The notes below the pieces were generated by a model. It was not told the DNA's origin. It was given only the letters and a program-made list of their open reading frames with translations, and did not search any database. From Steromphala cineraria (lineage: Eukaryota > Mollusca > Gastropoda > Trochida > Trochidae): a stretch of DNA of 64,000 bases. This document shows, one piece after another, positions 52,033 to 61,519 of this stretch. Positions within the stretch are counted from its first letter, which is position 1. Every line of letters begins with the position of its first letter. The stretch spans positions 15,260,093 through 15,324,092 of the forward strand of contig OU744727.1 of assembly GCA_916613615.1 (NCBI GenBank), written 5' to 3'. The position numbers and the translations under genes are program-made.

Positions 52033-52552
52033 TCTGTTTATTACCGTAGCCTCCAAATCAAAGAAATTACTCAAAACCTGGTGATAAGCATAGGCGGAAA
52101 AGCCGCTGCCGGCCCGTATAGATTGTGACGTCATAGGTGAACCGTGACGTCAAAGCATTGTAAATAACGTGACGTAACAATGAAAAAGTGATATTTTGCC
52201 CTAGGGCAACATATGAAAAATATGAACCCCGGTATGACTGCCCTCGTAGGTAATAAATATGTCTATTTCAAAACATCGTAAGATGACAGAAAAATGAGCC
52301 TATTTAAAACCTGTAACCCTATCCTTAGACATCGCCATGGTGAAATGAAGGAATTTACAGGAAACACTCGATTTGAATAGACTATCATTCTCGACACAAA
52401 CACAGAACCATATATATAGAGTCAGAAAAACTTTTTGCACCTTGGATTACCTCCAGCTTGTAGTGTCTTGCAACTATATGATTGGCGTTCCATTAATAGG
52501 AAAGGGAATTTCAATTTTACTGAATCGGCGATCTATAGCCGTTCGGTTACTG

Positions 52553-52607
52553 GAGACTATTTCGAAGTGAAACGAGAGAAATGAAATCGCCTGGTTGACA
52601 GGATGGT
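52553..52607. repeat. Solo arm of a CATCCTGT-family fold-back
   Basis: Similar to the right half of the element at 4428-4526, reading GCGAAG/CGAAGTG, GAGAGAAAT and TCGCCTGGTT-ACAGGATG. No left arm is found. It truncates the receptor fragment at 52612-52955. Confidence 0.6.
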
Positions 52608-52611
52608 GTTG

Positions 52612-52955
52612 CACATGAAAGTAAGGTATTGGGAGTCCAGATTTCTTCAGCATCAAGAAATATTTTAATTGGTGTAGATGGATGACTGCCATCGCAGTAT
52701 CGGATCTGTCCATTGAAAAGAGTGAAGGTTTAAGTTGATACGTCCAGATGTTGGATTTAGAGAGGACAGAGGATATTTTCAATCTGGGTATCTTCTTCAA
52801 GAGGAAAATCATTCAGGAGGTCCTGCAGGAGATTATCTCTGTGCTTCTGGTATTCTGTCCTTTTATCTGTCTGCTCAGATCCCCTACACAAACATAGCCA
52901 AGCAACGACACGACTTGGCAACACATCTTGATGTGTCAACTGCAAACCTTTCAAG
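52612..52955 (-). pseudogene. Frameshifted fragment of a nicotinic-receptor-like ligand-binding domain
   Basis: Minus-strand reading frames give, in order, a signal-like segment (VAWLCLCRGSEQTDKR), YQKHRDNLLQDLLNDF, then after a frameshift near 52760 NLHSFQWTDPILRWQSSIY, then after a second shift near 52665 IKIFLDAEEIWTPNTLL. The order W-x-D-x-x-L-x-W ... Y ... I-x-x-F ... IWTP is the conserved front half of the nicotinic ligand-binding domain. The fragment stops where a CATCCTGT-type fold-back arm begins (52607). No Cys-loop or membrane segments follow. It is more diverged than the tandem pair, so it is an older relative in the same cluster. Identification rests on this motif order only. Confidence 0.55.
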
Positions 52956-53917
52956 CTTTATAATTGGCCTCTTTGATGCGTTTATGTACCATATTTTAAA
53001 TAGTTTTTGTGATGATTTGCAAGGTTACACATTGAGCTATACAATTAATATATAAACCGAGATAAAGTAGGTGCTCTTACATTATTTACAGGGAAAAGTA
53101 AAAATCGTTCATCTTGTTGAATATTTTTATGTGAATCATTGTTTATTGTATGGCGTTCCTTGTGTGTTCATCTCTTGAGTATTCACATGTCCTATAGAAG
53201 TAATGCAATTTCAACTTTCCTTTCATGGAAACTATAATGTGTCATCACAACTGACATCGATCCTACACTGGTTAAGGTGTATGTCAAACACCATTAAACA
53301 TTTACAAAGCTACAAACAAACATGGTGCAATTTTCAATTTACTCGCATGTGTACAATGATAACAAGGTTTACACGTGATTAGAATGGAAAGGCAATGATA
53401 ATCAAAACTTTCGTATTAACTATATAAGAAACTTTGTGAAACTTTTCCATAGAATTTTATGAACTTAAGTGATCAGTAAAAAAATGAACCTTCAATAACG
53501 TCTATATTAATATCAAAATTCTACCTCTTGATGAGAAAATGTTTTATAGCGAGATATATCAAGGGATAAGAAACGAAAATTATGCTTTTTCGATAATAAG
53601 ATGATTGGAGAGCCTAATTTGATTTCATCTAATCAGGATTCTTCATCTTTCACCTGAGAAGTGCTCGAGTTAAAACGGAGGTTACATATGATTTTATGAC
53701 TTGTTGGGAGAGAATGACCTTTCGAATCGAAAAGTACACACATTTTTATCCCACCGGTATGTAATACCGTGGGATATAGTCATCACCCTGTCCGTCTGTA
53801 TGTCCGTCCGTCCGTCCGTAATCATTTCGTTTCCGGAGCAGAACTCAAAAACCGGTCCACATATCTTTCTGAAACTGTACATGTCTATTGCCCACCTACT
53901 TAAGTGGTGCCTTTTGA

Positions 53918-55637
53918 TACACCACGTGGTGCGGTTATCGGGTCAATATCAGAGGTAGTTATTTTTAGATAACTGACCTCAGATCAACCAAGAGGTCGGT
54001 TATCACGAGGTTGGTTATCTGATAACCAACCTCTTCATAACCGACCTCTCGGTTCGATACGGTGAACATGTCTCGGCTACGCCTCGCCATCTTCACCGTA
54101 TCGCACCTCGAATAAAACTTACCCTCGGCTTACGGGTCTAAATGACCCTTCGCCTCTAATTGTGACTTTTGATATTCTTTAGAATTTGTTGTGATTTTCA
54201 CCTGTGCATTCAGATATATTATGTCTTTAGTTTAATATGCCATTCTAAAGAATATCAAAGGCCGCAAGAACGATAATAAAAGAAAAAAAAGACAGAAAAA
54301 ACACTCTTTATTACACAGAACTTTTGAAGTCATTTTCATAGTACATGTTCATACTGCTTTCAATTCTTGCCATTTGGTTTCCTTGAAACATGCAAACATT
54401 TATATTTTTTCCAAACACTCCCACACACAATCCCGTTGGCCCTCAGTATCTATGCTAGTGTTCTCTTCAATTAATGTTCCAAAACTTTAATAGGAAGTCA
54501 GTTGTCGGAAGGTCACATGCATTTGAAATGGTCCTTTTGAAACAATGCACAAGACGCCGACTTCAGTATCACCAAACAATTAATTGTCCTGCTATCATCC
54601 ATGCGTAGTTCCTGAAACATTCAAAGGTTTAACGCTACACACAGTCTGATTTCAAGTGCTGACAAAACACATTTCCATTTACATACATGCATATTTCATA
54701 TCATCACGCTTTACCCGAAATAGTAACTTAAGTTTGGAACTGTCATTTCTAACATCGACTTTTGAATAATGAAGTATCCTTTTGTTTAATGGACGAGTGA
54801 TAGTTTCAACGCTCACACGAAATTTATTGAAGATAATAACATACCAAACTGATCTCACAGTAAGAAATCTAGCTGATACCCAAATGTTTCTTCATTTTAT
54901 ATACATATTACAATACTAAGAAGCATTTCTAAAACATGCGTACACGCTTCTTTTGATTCCTTGTAAATGCTTTAAACATATTTCCGACTCTATTACATGA
55001 AACAATAAATAAATTATACTTTTAGATCAATCTCACCTTAATTGCCGCCGGGAAAGACCTCGAAACACCGGCAAATATATCTGTTTGACACCGGCCGCGG
55101 AGAGCATTCCATTGTCCCAACCTTCTTGAAACCATGTGCTTTAGGTTGTGTGCTGCGTGTGAATTTTGAGGAGTTGCTTAGCAACGTGACGTACAAGAAG
55201 TCCGTGCATCACAAGATGAAATAGACGACGTTCGTGCAGTCACACAATTTTTGACTAGTGACGGATTATTACATTTTACATCATTTGCCACCAAACAAAA
55301 TTTCATTGACGTCCGTTTAAAATTTGTATCAAAATAATTAAATTATAGTTCAGTTCAGTGTGACATTTTAAGGTTAATAGCTCGGGAAAAGAATAAAAAT
55401 GAACAGTTGGTAAACAGCTTAGAATTGTTTTACCGACAGTTTCGCCAGTATTATCTCAAACTGCACGTGAAATACGCGCTGTGTTAAAATGAAATTGATC
55501 CATTCCTCAGGAGTGGAAGTTAACCATGCTAGACACCATTGTCACTTTTGAACTCATTATCAACAAACTTATATTCGGCTCATATTGATATTTTCATTAA
55601 AAATGGAAAACAGTTTTTACAATAACCATGTGGTGTA
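53918..55637. mobile_element. Sequence nested within the pearl-like element
   Basis: Bounded by ATACACCACGTGG at 53918 and CCATGTGGTGTAT ending about 55637, an imperfect inverted repeat. It contains hairpins at 53992-54048 and 54054-54103 and an inverted pair at 54170-54258 (TGATATTCTTTAGAAT / ATTCTAAAGAATATCA). No coding potential beyond short frames. The exact ends are inferred. Confidence 0.45.
53992..54103. repeat. Two adjacent hairpins (53992-54048 and 54054-54103)
   Basis: The first is GAGGTCGGTTAT ... ATAACCGACCTC with inner GAGGTTGGTTATC / GATAACCAACCTC. The second is GATACGGTGAA ... TTCACCGTATC around CTCGGCTACGCCTCGCC. Confidence 0.8.
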
Positions 55638-55638
55638 T

Positions 55639-55740
55639 GTGAAATAATAACCTCGACCTCGTGAATATCTGTGATAACCATCTCGCTGATCGCTCGATGG
55701 TTATCACAGATATTCACTCAGTCAGCGGTCATTATTTCAA
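55639..55740. repeat. Fold-back palindrome within the 53.7-56.1 kb element (CTCG apex)
   Basis: A perfect 22-bp stem at 55661-55717 (GTGAATATCTGTGATAACCA...), loop TCGCTGATCGCTC, with outer arms TGAAATAAT / ATTATTTCA. Confidence 0.85.
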
Positions 55741-56349
55741 CCATACTTTCAAATTTCTGAAAATTTTATTTTTTATTATTTCCATGGAAACTGCTATTAT
55801 TTGGACTCTGTTCATGAAAGGTTTCGTTTCCGGAGCAGAACTCAAAAACCGGTCCACATATCTTTCTGAAACTTTACATGTGTATTGCCCACCTACTGAA
55901 GTGGTGCCTTTTGATATTTTCAAATTTCTGAAAATTTTATTTATTATTATTTCCATGGAAACTGCTCTTATTTGGACTCTGTTCATGAAAGGTTTTGTTT
56001 CATATATATTAGATTATACTATTATGAACCTTGCTTGAAAAATTTACAATTATCTTTCAAAGGTTTACATCTTATGATAACATGTGGAACCGGTGGGATA
56101 TGTCATCTTCTGATGACTCTTGTTACTTTTCCCAACTCCCAACAGGAGAAATCGCTGGAGATAATTTAGTATCTGTTTGGAGATGGTGTCGACAGTAGTT
56201 ATGGACAATACCCAATGTCACATCAAGTAAATAATGATGACGTAAGAATGTAATGACACCATCGTAATAAGAAATTTGCCAAAGTGTTTTCTTAAATCAA
56301 ATATAGAATATCTAGTTTCTTCAAACTGGCTTGAAATATTTTACCATCA

Positions 56350-57525
56350 TTACAGAACAAATACAATTGGTGACAGCAACGAGAGAGTCATAAATATGAA
56401 GAAGAAATGTATCTCTCTGAGATGGATTTTCTTTGAAGTTTTGATAGTTATCAAGGTTTGAACTCCATCCACAGATTCTCCGTTTTCTTCAGTGGGCTGC
56501 TGTTTGTCCATCTTCTCACCACGTTTGTAGTGGACTTTTATGCGACCAATGGTAACCAAGATGGCGGCACAGCTTTCACAGAGCACAAGAACAAGGTAGA
56601 TACCAAGACGAGATGGAGTTCCTGATTTGGGCATGACCTCGTTGGTGTAGTTGATGAACACAGAGTAGGAGACCAGGATCGAGATGAGATAGGAAATCTT
56701 CTCTCCAGATTCTACCGGAAGTAGGAACACACATGATGTCATCACTGACAGTAGCCAGATGGGTACAATCACAGTCATTAGATAGAAAATATACTCCCTT
56801 TTCAGCTTGAAAGTGAATGCAACAACACGTTGTATATCAGGATGGTCATGCAATCCTGCTGAAAAATCTAGCAACCTCCATTCAACACTATTCCCTATCA
56901 ACTCGGCCCCATGAACTAGGATAACATGAGGGTTTCTATATTTAGCTTTAAAGTATGGCACTAGCGATACATCACAAGTCTGTTCATCAAAAGGATACCG
57001 AGAAACATCCACATGACATTCCGTCTCCACCAGAGTTGTGAAAAACATGCTAACGTCTCAATTTCCATAACTCAAAATGATATGGTCATCTGGTTTTAGA
57101 GGAGTTCTTTTAGCATTGTTAGTCAGAATGATGTCAGGCGTCCATATTTCATTAGTCTCAAAGCTCAAGGCATTTGGAGCTGACTCGTCTGTCGAATTCC
57201 ACTTTAGTAGGGAATCTTCCCATTTGAATATCCAGGAGCCAAAAAGTGAAAATGTTTGTGAATCAACCTCAAGATCACGGATGTAGATGACGGCAAAAGT
57301 AACGTCGACATCCACCATATTTTCCGGAGGGATATTTCTTGGGTAATTTCGAAGAATTTGGTTTCGAATCTCTTGATGGTGATATCTGTCTGTTTCCTCC
57401 AGCGCCATGGTAAAACACAGTTTCAGAATAGTTAAGAATCCCACAAAGACCAACATCGTTGGTGATATGAATAGGAATAACATCAAGCCTGACAATTTAT
57501 CTCTTGGTTGGTCTTTACCTTTCAT
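56350..57525 (-). pseudogene. Tandem copy of the receptor gene with an in-frame TGA
   Basis: Near-identical to the 421-residue gene at 60202-61467, with the same start context and hydrophobic N-terminus. The codon after SYGN is TGA (57060-57058) where the sister has GGA, so translation would end at 155 residues, before the Cys-loop. Beyond the stop the frame is open for about 230 residues and contains the Cys-loop, TM1, TM2 and TM3. It also has a 6-bp in-frame deletion (LGN region). Its C-terminus differs: after HLREIH comes an 18-residue hydrophobic stretch (FFFIFMTLSLLSPIVFVL) and a stop, a credible TM4. This comes from a 246-bp stretch (56161-56406) that is missing from the sister. Selenocysteine or readthrough is possible in principle but nothing supports it. 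Confidence 0.85.
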
Positions 57526-57566
57526 GCAAGGTCCAAGTATTTGAAATGATAGTGAATAATGCAGAG

Positions 57567-57577
57567 TTTATATAATA
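57567..57577 (-). promoter_or_regulatory. TATA motif upstream of the broken receptor copy
   Basis: The minus strand reads TATTATATAAA, 42-52 bp upstream of the ATG at 57525, the same position as in the intact copy, so the promoter was duplicated with the gene. Confidence 0.45.
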
Positions 57578-58739
57578 GAGTCATATAATGGAATATTGGA
57601 AATGCAGCACTTAGGCACATGAGATTAAAGCTTATAAGTAAACAGTTATAAGTTTTGGAGAGTTTTAAAACTGTAAACATTTGTATTCAGTATGCATGTT
57701 GGCGAAGCACTTTCACGTGTAATAGCCTTTTACAGACAAAGCTTTTCTTGTTTAACATATCACGTATATAAACATTGAAGACATGGTGTAATGGAGTCAA
57801 TCAGGTCATAAATCAGACCATATAATTACTGTAAATAAACTTTGTAAGGTTATTAATGCATCCATTAAGGATGTGTTCGTTAATTAGATCATCCGAATGA
57901 TAGCTTTCTTTATAGCTAAATGTATATTTCAAACTGATTGTTTGACAAAACTGGTTTTTGTCCATTTATAAACTACTGATATCCTTAATTTTATATTTAA
58001 AAAATCTATGAAAGATATCAGAAAAAAAATCATTTTAAATAATGATCGTGATCCTGTGTCACATCTACAGAACATAATTAACATGGCAAAGCGGGTGACG
58101 GCTGAAGAAGTATCCTGTCATGACTTTATGGCGCAATAATCAATGCTTCAAATCATGATGCAATTGAATGCTTAACAATCATTGCAAAAAATGTAATATA
58201 GTATGGTTTAACTACTTTTATCTTTGGCATGTTCTCATAAAAATCCGTTTTTCATCATGTTTAAATCAGTTTAAGAATAAAAAGAAAAAATACCTCTCAG
58301 ATAAATGACCTTTATATTGCTTCGTATCCTTTAAACAAAATTTAAATCTTTCTTTCAAGAGTATTTTACTGTCTGGATACTTTATGATATAAAACCAATG
58401 ACTATCTAATTATATTGACAAAGTATTTTTATCTCAAAAGCTGCAGCCGCTTTCCTATCCGCGGTTACCATCCCGCCGTGCTACATCAGCGTATTTTCTC
58501 TGGCTTGCTCTACCCATATATATAGTTTATTGATCCTCCAATGTGGGAGAGTACAATGCAAAATGCGACAGAGAGTTACGTATTTACATGGTCAAGAGAA
58601 ACTTACTTAGAGAAAACGCGTCAGCATCTTAAGTTGTTAGACTTTACTTTAATGTTCATGAGCTCGAGCTTGTTTGCATACGGTAGCGAAATAGTTCATT
58701 GCACAACCGATGTGTGTATCTCACTGCCACTTCACAAAA

Positions 58740-59093
58740 CTACAATGTCTCAACGTTATCCAGTTCGTAGCCATGTCTGCACGACAGCATACACATAGTG
58801 AAGTCAGTGTCCGTAAGTGAATGCAGATACACAGAGAATGACATGGGTCCTATATTCACCAGCTCACACCACATCTCCTCTCGGCAAGCTAGTATATAGT
58901 CACATGATGTCAGAGTATGAACTAATGGGTCAGTGTACAGTCTTCCACGTCTATCACATAATATGGTAACTTCAGTACCTTTAATCAGGGCGCAGGATTG
59001 TACCAAATTTGCAAGAAGCTTGCTGATGCTCTCAGGGACGGGTTCTTTTGGGCCACCATCCAAGCCGGGTGAACTTCTAACTTTGGGTGTATC
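58740..59093 (-). CDS. Unidentified cysteine-rich open frame, possibly a terminal exon
   Basis: From a possible acceptor (TTTTCGCCAG) at 59094, an open frame of 117 codons runs to TAG at 58740 and encodes a 7-cysteine protein segment (for example SKLLANLVQSCALIKGTEV, TSCDYILACREEMWCEL, DFTMCMLSCRHGY). There is no in-frame ATG at the 5' end, which is why it would need an upstream exon; none could be identified. It lies between the two tandem receptor copies. I do not recognise the family. It could be a real last exon, a gene remnant or chance. Confidence 0.3.
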   Translation of the reverse strand, partial: DTPKVRSSPGLDGGPKEPVPESISKLLANLVQSCALIKGTEVTILCDRRGRLYTDPLVHTLTSCDYILACREEMWCELVNIGPMSFSVYLHSLTDTDFTMCMLSCRHGYELDNVETL

Positions 59094-59379
59094 CTGGCGA
59101 AAATGTTGAGTTCATCGTCGACACAGCACCTATGTTGAAATGGTTAGACAATGTGGGATATAAAACATGCGCTACGGAAATTCGCATTTTGCTTACTTCC
59201 CATGGGTTTGGATTTGTTTGGTTGTCTCAAACTGTTCACAATCACTATTCCTTTATTTAAATCTTCAGACAACGTTTAATAGATATGTTTATTCAAAATT
59301 ATGCAAATACGCTAGAAAATAGTTCACGGTACACGCTTTATAAGGACTTTCGGATCAGAAAAATATCTATCATTACAAC

Positions 59380-59868
59380 TATCCTTTAAATTCCGAAATA
59401 TTCTCATTAAATTTAGAGCGGGTTTGTTAAAATTGAAGAATAATGAAGGCCGCTGGCAAGGCATAGATTCGTTAAGAGAATTTTATGCACCTCGGGTATA
59501 GAAAATGAATACCATTTTTTACTTATTTGTCCTGCTTATGCCACTATTCGTAATATACTTCACTTCAAACATGAGAACAAGTACGATTGTATTTAAGAAT
59601 TTCCTACATACAAAAACAATATCAGTAACAAATTTAAGTTACTATCTTTATCATGCCTTTGAAAAATGAAAACGTTTACTCAACGAATATGATATTAATG
59701 ATTGAATTTGATAGATATATGCAGTGATATTATATCCTCGACAATATACAAGAGATTTTGATTTATATGTTACAAGACCTCTCCTCTTAATCTGTATATA
59801 TATTGTATGACATGCATGTATATATGTATTTGGGCCTATGGCCTACATACGAAATAAAGATGATGATG
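59380..59868 (+). mobile_element. 3' end of a non-LTR retrotransposon (LINE)
   Basis: Plus-strand frames give FRNILIKFRAGLLKLKNNE, then after a frameshift CTSGIENEYHFLLICPAY, matching the C-terminal zinc-knuckle-like region (C..G.EDEYHFLL.CP.Y) at the end of LINE ORF2. Non-coding 3' sequence ending GGCCTACATACGAAATAAAG and (GAT)n follows. It is 5'-truncated and decayed, and abuts the receptor duplication boundary. Confidence 0.7.
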
Positions 59869-60201
59869 ATACAAAGCTACAAACAAACATGGTGCAATTT
59901 TCAATTTACTCGCATGTGTACAATGAATTTTAAACAAGGTTTGCACGTGATTAAAATGGAAAGGCAATGATAATCAAAACTTTGGTTTTAACTATATAAG
60001 AAACTTTATGAAACTTTTTCATAGAAAACTTAAGTGATCAGTAAAAATATGAACCTTCAATAACTTCTGTATAAATATCAAAATTCTACCTCTTGATGAG
60101 AAAATGTTTTCATAGCGAGATATATCAAGGGATAACATACGGAAATTATGCTTTTTCGATAATAAGAAGATGATTTGAGAGCCTATTTTGATTTCATCTA
60201 A

Positions 60202-61467
60202 TCAGGATTCTTCATTTTTCACCTGAGAAGTGCTCGAGTTCAAACGGAGGTTACATATGATTTTATGACTTGTTGGGAGAGAATGACTTTCGAATCGAAA
60301 AGTACACAAAGTTTTACTTTTCCAAACTCCAAACAGGAGAAATCGCTTGAGATGTATCTCCCTAAGACGGATTTTCTTTGAAGTTTTGATAGTTTTCAAG
60401 GTTTGAACAGATTCTCCGTTTTCTTCAGTGGGCTGCTGTTTGTCCATCTTCTCACCACGTTTGTAGTGGACTTTTATTCGACCAATGGTAACCAAGATGG
60501 CGGCACAGCTTTCACAGAGCACAAGAACAAGGTAGATGCCAAGACGAGATGGTGTTCCTGATTTGGGCATGACCTCGTTGATGTAGTTGATGAACACAGA
60601 GTAGGAGACCAGGATCGAGATGAGATAGGAAATCTTCTCTCCAGATTCTACCGGAAGTAGGAACACACATGATGTCATCACTGACAGTAGCCAGATGGGT
60701 ACAATCACAGTCATTAGATAGAAAATATACTCCCTTTTCAGCTTGAAAGTGAATACAACAACATTCCCAAGTTGTATATCAGGAAGGTCATACAAACCTG
60801 CTGAAAAATCTAGCAACCTCCATTCAACACTCTTCCCTATCAACTCGGCATCTTTAACTAGGGTAACATGAGGGTTTCTATATGCAGCTTTAAAGTATGG
60901 CACTAGCGATACATCACACGTCTGTTCATCAAAAGGATACCGAGACACATCTACATGACATTCCGTCTCCACCAGAGTTGTGAAAAACATGCTAACGTCT
61001 CCATTTCCATAACTCAAAATGATATGGTCATCTGGTTTTAGAGGAGTTTTTTTAGCATTGTTAGTCAGAATGATGTCAGGCGTCCATATTTCATTAGTCT
61101 CAAAGCTCAAGGCATTTGGAGCTGACTCGTCTGTCGAATTCCACTTTAGTAGGGAATCTTCCCATTTGAATATCCAGGAGCCAAAAAGTGATAATGTTTG
61201 TGAATCAACCTCAAGATCACGGATGTAGATGACGGCAAAAGTAACGTCGACATCCACCATATTTTCCGGAGGGATATTTCTTGGGTAATTTCGAAGAATT
61301 TGGTTTCGAATCTCTTGATGGTGATATCTGTCTTTTTCGTCCAGTGGCATTGTCAAACACAGTTTCAGAATAGTGAAGAATCCCAAAAAGAACAACATCG
61401 TTGGTGATATGAATAGGAATAATAATAAGCTTGACAGTTTATCTCTTGGTTGGTCTTTACCCCTCAT
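60202..61467 (-). CDS. Intronless nicotinic-receptor-like Cys-loop channel subunit (TM4 apparently lost)
   Basis: Single-exon 421-residue member of the pentameric ligand-gated channel family, located in the plasma membrane. Seen in order: a hydrophobic N-terminal segment (about 13-38, signal peptide or anchor), ligand-binding fold with WIFKWEDSLLKW (98-109) and loop A IWTPDI (127-132), the Cys-loop C170-C184 with 13 intervening residues including RYPFDEQTC, TM1 about 246-270, TM2 about 278-298 beginning ESGEKISYLIS, TM3 about 308-330. The adjacent-cysteine pair that marks nicotinic alpha subunits (loop C) is absent (SAGLYDLPD instead). The TM3-TM4 loop is only about 40 residues. After IRLREIH the protein continues as a polar tail without a TM4, whereas the broken sister copy has a hydrophobic segment there. 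It is tandemly duplicated with 56350-57525. A TATA motif lies about 45 bp upstream of the ATG. The ligand is unknown; whether this copy makes a working channel is doubtful. Confidence 0.85.
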   Translation of the reverse strand: MRGKDQPRDKLSSLLLFLFISPTMLFFLGFFTILKLCLTMPLDEKDRYHHQEIRNQILRNYPRNIPPENMVDVDVTFAVIYIRDLEVDSQTLSLFGSWIFKWEDSLLKWNSTDESAPNALSFETNEIWTPDIILTNNAKKTPLKPDDHIILSYGNGDVSMFFTTLVETECHVDVSRYPFDEQTCDVSLVPYFKAAYRNPHVTLVKDAELIGKSVEWRLLDFSAGLYDLPDIQLGNVVVFTFKLKREYIFYLMTVIVPIWLLSVMTSCVFLLPVESGEKISYLISILVSYSVFINYINEVMPKSGTPSRLGIYLVLVLCESCAAILVTIGRIKVHYKRGEKMDKQQPTEENGESVQTLKTIKTSKKIRLREIHLKRFLLFGVWKSKTLCTFRFESHSLPTSHKIICNLRLNSSTSQVKNEES

Positions 61468-61508
61468 GCAAGGTCCAAGTATTTGAAATGATAGTGAATA
61501 ATGCAGAG

Positions 61509-61519
61509 TTTATATAATA
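61509..61519 (-). promoter_or_regulatory. TATA box of the intact receptor copy
   Basis: The minus strand reads TATTATATAAA, 42-52 bp upstream of the ATG at 61467. The same motif is conserved in the sister copy at 57567-57577, inside the duplicated upstream DNA. Confidence 0.55.

Larger units (their letters stand above)
53747..56100 (-). mobile_element. Pearl-like element (171-bp core) with nested insertions, minus orientation
   Basis: Its 3' end (left on plus) is a hairpin TATCCCACCGGTAT / ATACCGTGGGATA at 53747-53776, followed by a TCCG tetranucleotide array (53790-53820). A partial core is at 53823-53920 and further cores at 55748-56010 (TTCAAATTTCTGAAAATTTT at 55748 and 55919, 171 bp apart). 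The opposite end is ACCGGTGGGATA at 56089-56100, an inverted repeat of the hairpin end. It is absent from the sister duplication copy (60208-60352 is continuous across the site), so it inserted after the duplication or was lost from the sister. About 1.8 kb of nested sequence splits the cores. Confidence 0.75.
53293..58520. repeat. Segmental tandem duplication, copy 1 (receptor pseudogene plus flanks)
   Basis: Begins ACAAAGCTACAAACAAACAT and ends near GGCTTGCTCTACCC. The same order of sequence occurs at 59869-62450. Copy 1 is longer because it carries a 2.35-kb element (53747-56100) and 246 bp of extra receptor 3' sequence. The flanks also differ by two indels of about 50 bp (one at 57606-57655; the other in copy 2 near 61735-61790). 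Confidence 0.85.

Noticed and set aside
57058..57060. TGA as a selenocysteine or programmed readthrough codon
   Set aside because: The sister copy has a glycine codon there, and Cys-loop receptors are not selenoproteins; a nonsense mutation is simpler.
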